Source: CAYVXE01 sp964455375 (GTDB lineage Bacteria > Zhuqueibacterota > Zhuqueibacteria > Oceanimicrobiales > Oceanimicrobiaceae). From it: a stretch of DNA of 9,865 bases. Positions 6,704 to 9,865 of the stretch are shown piece by piece. How positions within the stretch are numbered: the stretch's first letter is position 1; every line of letters starts with the position of its first letter. Below the pieces are notes generated by a model, which was not told the origin of the DNA, searched no databases, and saw only the letters and a list, made by a program, of their open reading frames with translations. A program made the position numbers and the translations under genes. Location of the stretch: assembly GCA_964455375.1 (NCBI GenBank), contig CAYVXE010000146.1, positions 1 through 9,865 of the forward strand, read 5' to 3'.

Positions 6704-8923
6704 ATGGAAAAAGGAAAGAAAGTACAAATTAAAACATCCACAAGGCATCCCAAACGGTTGAAGGTATTGGTTACGGGTGGAGCGGGTTTTCTCGGCAGGT
6801 ATATCATCGAAAAACTACTTGCGGAAAAATGTGAGGTAGTAGCTATTGTTAAGCAAAGCACAGACACGTCGGCTCTTGATGCTCAAAAAGTTAAATTGAT
6901 TTATGGTGATATTCGCGATAAAGATTTTTTAAAGCAGGCTGTGCACGGCATCGATGTTGTGGTTCATGCTGCCGCAACTATGTGGGGAAGCTGGGATGAT
7001 TTTTATGCGGTCAATGTGGAAAGTACCAAAAACCTGCTTGAATTGACTCGCAGTAAGAAACTGAAAAGATTTGTTCATATCAGTTCTGTGAGTGTCTATG
7101 ATCACTCGGATGTGGAGGACGGACATATTTTTACGGAAGAAGCACCATATCAGGAAAGAGATCATACGTTTTACTCAAAATCCAAAATGGGGGCAGAGCA
7201 GGTTATTGAAGAGTACCGAGAAAAGCACAAAATACCCACGGTCATCTTACGGCCAGGGGCACTGTACGGGATCGGCGGGCCGCTGTACCCGGCACAGTTA
7301 GGGTTGCCGCTCGGTGGCCATAAATATGGTTTAATAGGCAATGGTCAGGCGAAAATGCCGTTGTGTCACGTGCAGTCCGTTGCGGATGCGATCTGGTTGG
7401 CCATTCAAAAACAACAGGCTGTAGGTAACACATACAATCTCGTGGAAGATGAATCTATTTCACGGCTTGCCTTTCTGCAAAAAGTGAAAAAGGTTGCTTT
7501 CCCGGATTTTAAAATCATTAAAATTCCGTATGTTGTTTTACGAGCCATGAGTTTCGGATTTGGACTTTTGTTCGGATTGCTTGGGAAAAAGGCACCCCTC
7601 AGGCCGCAGTATTTAAAAACAGCGTCCAGTGAAATGAATTATCCTGCGGATAAAATCAAAAAAGAGTTGGGATGGAAGCCGGTTGCAGATTTTGACAAGA
7701 CAATAGATGACCTTTTAATATGGCACCGGGACAAAGAGATGCCTCAGCGAAACTTCCCGATTGTGAAGGGAAAAGTTGCAATTCCATCAAATGATTTTAT
7801 CAATGTGGGTATAACGGGATGTGGTGCCATATCCAATGTCCATTTGTCAGTTCTAAAAAAGATTCCCAATGCAAGATTGATTGCAGTGTCAGACCCATCG
7901 CAGGAAGCGCGTGAAGCTTTAGCGGAAAAGTATCATATCCATAAAACCTATGACACGCTTACTGCGATGCTGAAAAATGAAAAAATAGATGTGGTTCATA
8001 TTCTGGCACCGGTGCAGTTCCATGCAGAACTGGCAATTGAAGCCATGAATTACGGCTGTCATGTTTTAGTGGAGAAACCCATGGCTGTCAATGCGGCCGC
8101 AGCGAACAAAATGATTGCAACAGCAAAACGAAAAAAAGTAAAATTGTCTGTGGGTCACAATCACCTTTTTGATTCTGTGATAATTGAAACTCGGAAGATC
8201 ATTGCATCAGGAAAATTGGGCAAAATTACCTCTATGGAAAGCTGGTACGGTGCATCGCTCAGTTCCGATGGGAGTAATAGAGCACTTTCTTATGGAGCGA
8301 GAAATGCCTGGTTTTATCTGGCACCCGGCAAGTTGTACCAGGACTATATTTCACATCCCATCAGTTTACTGACAGATATTTTAGGTGATGTGTCAATTGT
8401 AAAGGCCGTAACAAAATACAACCGTATTGTACCGTTTATGGATTCTGACGAATTACATGTTTTGCTGGAAAACAAAACAACTACCGGAATGCTAAGTGTG
8501 TCACTTGCAGTTTCGCCGCGTTATCAGTTTGTAAAAATTTACGGGACACGGGGAACGTTGCATGCAGATCTTTTAAATAATTATTTATCTGTAGAAACAG
8601 TCAGCGGTGTTCTTCCAAAAACTATCAACCGCAATTTGACAAATTTTAGTAAAGGTTTCGCACTCATAGGTGCCGGGGTGCGAAATTTAACCAGGTTCAT
8701 GTTGGGCAAATTGGGGTTGTTTGATGGAACGGAAAGAATGATTCGTTTATTCTACCGGAGTATTTTATTAGATGAACCGCTTCCCGTTACTCCCGAGGAA
8801 GGATTGCTATCCATGCAGTTGATGGATGAAATATGGAAGCAACTAAAACCGGCAAACGGAGCCAGTCGGAGCGGACTGGCAGTAGGAAAGAAATCAAATC
8901 GAAAAAAATCTGCTAAAGTTTGA
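6704..8923 (+). CDS. Fusion protein: extended SDR (NAD(P)-dependent epimerase-like) plus Gfo/Idh/MocA oxidoreductase
   Basis: One uninterrupted frame of 739 residues joins two dehydrogenases. Domain 1 (about 18-340) is an extended SDR: TGGAGFLG at 24-31, basic residue after beta-2 (VKQSTDT), YGDIRDKD, HISSVSVYD (125-133) and YSKSK (Tyr157, Lys161). A hydrophobic stretch near 275-297 (VVLRAMSFGFGLLFGLL) recalls membrane-associated 3-beta-HSD-like SDRs. After a linker of about 25 residues, domain 2 (about 365-715) is a Gfo/Idh/MocA enzyme: VGITGCGAIS (368-377), VEKPMAVNA (456-464) with the EKP lysine, and a DxxxH pair (Asp547, His551) in the QDYISHPIS segment. The C-terminal 25 residues are low-complexity and basic. 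Gfo/Idh enzymes typically oxidise or reduce sugar hydroxyls, often in nucleotide-sugar pathways. The pairing suggests two successive redox or epimerisation steps on one substrate. No frameshift is needed, so the fusion looks real. Confidence 0.9.
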   Translation: MEKGKKVQIKTSTRHPKRLKVLVTGGAGFLGRYIIEKLLAEKCEVVAIVKQSTDTSALDAQKVKLIYGDIRDKDFLKQAVHGIDVVVHAAATMWGSWDDFYAVNVESTKNLLELTRSKKLKRFVHISSVSVYDHSDVEDGHIFTEEAPYQERDHTFYSKSKMGAEQVIEEYREKHKIPTVILRPGALYGIGGPLYPAQLGLPLGGHKYGLIGNGQAKMPLCHVQSVADAIWLAIQKQQAVGNTYNLVEDESISRLAFLQKVKKVAFPDFKIIKIPYVVLRAMSFGFGLLFGLLGKKAPLRPQYLKTASSEMNYPADKIKKELGWKPVADFDKTIDDLLIWHRDKEMPQRNFPIVKGKVAIPSNDFINVGITGCGAISNVHLSVLKKIPNARLIAVSDPSQEAREALAEKYHIHKTYDTLTAMLKNEKIDVVHILAPVQFHAELAIEAMNYGCHVLVEKPMAVNAAAANKMIATAKRKKVKLSVGHNHLFDSVIIETRKIIASGKLGKITSMESWYGASLSSDGSNRALSYGARNAWFYLAPGKLYQDYISHPISLLTDILGDVSIVKAVTKYNRIVPFMDSDELHVLLENKTTTGMLSVSLAVSPRYQFVKIYGTRGTLHADLLNNYLSVETVSGVLPKTINRNLTNFSKGFALIGAGVRNLTRFMLGKLGLFDGTERMIRLFYRSILLDEPLPVTPEEGLLSMQLMDEIWKQLKPANGASRSGLAVGKKSNRKKSAKV
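8861..8880 (+). repeat. Perfect 7-bp inverted repeat (hairpin) in the 3' end of the fusion gene
   Basis: GCCAGTC at 8861-8867 is the exact reverse complement of GACTGGC at 8874-8880, with a 6-base loop GGAGCG. It lies about 40 bases before the stop, inside the low-complexity basic tail. There is no following T tract, so it is not a classical terminator. It may be an mRNA structure near the gene end or chance. Confidence 0.35.
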
Positions 8924-8950
8924 TACACAAACGAAGCTTTAGATCGTTAT

Positions 8951-8955
8951 GGAGG
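8951..8955 (+). promoter_or_regulatory. Strong Shine-Dalgarno deciding the acyltransferase start
   Basis: GGAGG lies 5 bases before ATG 8961. The in-frame ATG at 8949 overlaps this motif and has none of its own, so 8961 is the likely true start. Confidence 0.75.
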
Positions 8956-8960
8956 ACAAA

Positions 8961-9770
8961 ATGAGCACTGACAATTCTGCAGATATTATGGATACGCAGA
9001 AAGATCTGTTTGACGAAAAAAAATCGAAGCTGCAAAAGTATCAGGAAATTTTTGTTGGGAAGCCCGGTTTATTTAATATGATTAAATACGAACTGATTGT
9101 GACACTTTTTAGTTGGGTGCCGGGCGCGTTGGGTATTTTTCTGAGGTCGCTGTTTTATCCCGGAATAATTGGCAAAATAGGTCGTGGAGTTGCATTTGGT
9201 GCCAATATCGCCATTCGCCATCCTCATAAAATAAAAATTGGCAATAATGTGGTTATGGATGATAATTGTGTTTTGGATGCCAAAGGTGAAACCAACCACG
9301 GCATTGAAATTCACAACGGTGTTTTTATCGGTCGGGGTACTATTCTAACCTGCCACAACGGTGATATTATTTTGGAAGATAATGTTAATATTGGTTTTAA
9401 TTGCGTTATTTCTTCCTTGAGTAGAATTGTCATCAAGAAAAATCATCTGATGGCAGCTTTTTGTTATCTTGTGGGAGGGGACCACGAAAGTGACCGGACG
9501 GACATTCCCGTGCTTTTCCAGGGGCGTTCCTCTAAAGGGATTCAAATTGATGAAAATGTTTGGCTTGGAGCAGGTGTCGCAGTACTGGACGGTGTAACCA
9601 TCGGACGTGACTCTATTATTGGTGCCGGTGCTGTTGTAAACAAAAATATTCCAGACTACGCCATCGCAGCAGGATTACCAGCCAAATTCATGTGGGATCG
9701 CCGTAAAGGTAAAGATCACAATGAAATATTACGAGAGGATGGTGATCAGAAAAATCGAAAAAAGGCGTAA
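8961..9770 (+). CDS. Left-handed beta-helix (hexapeptide-repeat) acyltransferase
   Basis: The 269-residue protein (start at 8961 because of the GGAGG motif) has a charged N-terminus, then a hydrophobic segment at about 40-67 (IKYELIVTLFSWVPGALGIF and onward) that probably binds the membrane. Hexapeptide repeats of the [LIV]-G-x4 type run from about 73 to 226, for example IGNNVVMDDNCVLD, IHNGVFIGRGTIL, LEDNVNIGFNCVI and the closing ENVWLGAGVAVLDGVTIGRD-type coils. A loop with VGGDH (His155) and VLFQGRSSKG interrupts the coils and matches the position of the conserved histidine of this transferase class. AGLPAK, the usual closing motif, is present. Relatives are trimeric acetyl- or acyl-CoA transferases acting on sugars or lipids. 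It follows the fusion gene by 37 bases and probably O- or N-acylates the cluster's product. The acyl donor and acceptor are unknown. Confidence 0.9.
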   Translation: MSTDNSADIMDTQKDLFDEKKSKLQKYQEIFVGKPGLFNMIKYELIVTLFSWVPGALGIFLRSLFYPGIIGKIGRGVAFGANIAIRHPHKIKIGNNVVMDDNCVLDAKGETNHGIEIHNGVFIGRGTILTCHNGDIILEDNVNIGFNCVISSLSRIVIKKNHLMAAFCYLVGGDHESDRTDIPVLFQGRSSKGIQIDENVWLGAGVAVLDGVTIGRDSIIGAGAVVNKNIPDYAIAAGLPAKFMWDRRKGKDHNEILREDGDQKNRKKA

Positions 9771-9812
9771 TTGGATTTTGCTGGTTAATCTGAAAATAGT
9801 GGAAGTTAATTT

Positions 9813-9816
9813 GGAG
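9813..9816 (+). promoter_or_regulatory. Ribosome binding site for the gene entering at the right edge
   Basis: GGAG lies 8 bases before ATG 9825 and supports a gene start there. The 54-base gap after the acyltransferase stop shows no terminator, so the operon appears to continue. Confidence 0.55.
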
Positions 9817-9824
9817 AAAAAAAT

Positions 9825-9865
9825 ATGATTTTCGGAATCGTACATCGGGACAGGAATAAAACAGT
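9825..9865 (+). CDS. Start of a further gene, possibly asparagine-synthetase-like; 3' end outside window
   Basis: Only 13 complete codons are visible, reading MIFGIVHRDRNKT. The FGIVHRD stretch followed by a polar turn resembles the first strand of class II glutamine amidotransferase domains as found in AsnB-like proteins (MCGIVGI...), but phenylalanine stands where the catalytic cysteine should be and one residue is added before it. This would fit a synthetase-like paralogue that does not hydrolyse glutamine, as known for beta-lactam synthetase and lasso-peptide cyclases. With so few residues, the family call is tentative; that a gene starts here is well supported by the SD motif. Confidence 0.5.
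   Translation, partial: MIFGIVHRDRNKT

Noticed and set aside
8913..8942. Weak inverted repeat around the fusion gene stop (GTTTG/CAAAC plus CTAAA/TTTAG) considered as a terminator
   Set aside because: The stem is AT-rich and interrupted by a bulge, there is no T tract, and the downstream gene follows at once with a strong SD motif.
9771..9824. Gap after the acyltransferase gene, checked for a terminator or promoter
   Set aside because: No stable hairpin with a T tract and no convincing -35/-10 pair could be seen; only the GGAG ribosome binding site is supported.

Overview
This window is a single co-directional block: every supported gene lies on the + strand, intergenic gaps are 11 to 54 bases, and one pair of genes overlaps. 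There is no tRNA, rRNA, CRISPR array, insertion sequence or convincing terminator. Base composition is moderately AT-rich by eye and the genetic code is standard. Most starts carry a Shine-Dalgarno (SD) motif, but two genes (2956 and 4669) have none. The sequence alone does not fix a species. The gene content fits a glycan or glycolipid biosynthesis locus of a Gram-negative-type bacterium, often from an environmental or uncultured lineage; that is inference.

Layout, 5' to 3': (1) the C-terminal synthetase domain of a glutamine-dependent asparagine synthetase (AsnB family), cut by the left edge; (2) a radical SAM enzyme overlapping its 3' end; (3) a class I SAM-dependent methyltransferase; (4) an FAD-dependent glycerol-3-phosphate dehydrogenase homologue (GlpD/GlpA family); (5) an extended short-chain dehydrogenase (SDR) of the NAD(P)-dependent epimerase/3-beta-HSD/DFR-like group; (6) a polytopic membrane protein of the YbhN/AglD 'flippase-like' family; (7) a single-chain fusion of a second extended SDR with a Gfo/Idh/MocA oxidoreductase; (8) a left-handed beta-helix (hexapeptide-repeat) acyltransferase; (9) the first 13 codons of a further gene whose start resembles an asparagine-synthetase-like protein without the usual N-terminal cysteine.

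Taken together, the operon carries tools for oxidising, epimerising, methylating, acylating and amidating a sugar- or lipid-linked intermediate, plus a membrane protein that could handle a lipid carrier. No glycosyltransferase, polymerase or export ATPase is visible, so this looks like the modification section of a larger cluster extending past both edges. The most distinctive points are the SDR-Gfo/Idh fusion, the GlpD-type enzyme set in a modification operon with its substrate-site motifs kept, a radical SAM enzyme whose C-terminal SPASM-like region lacks the usual cysteines, and AsnB-type genes at both ends. The product cannot be named from this window.
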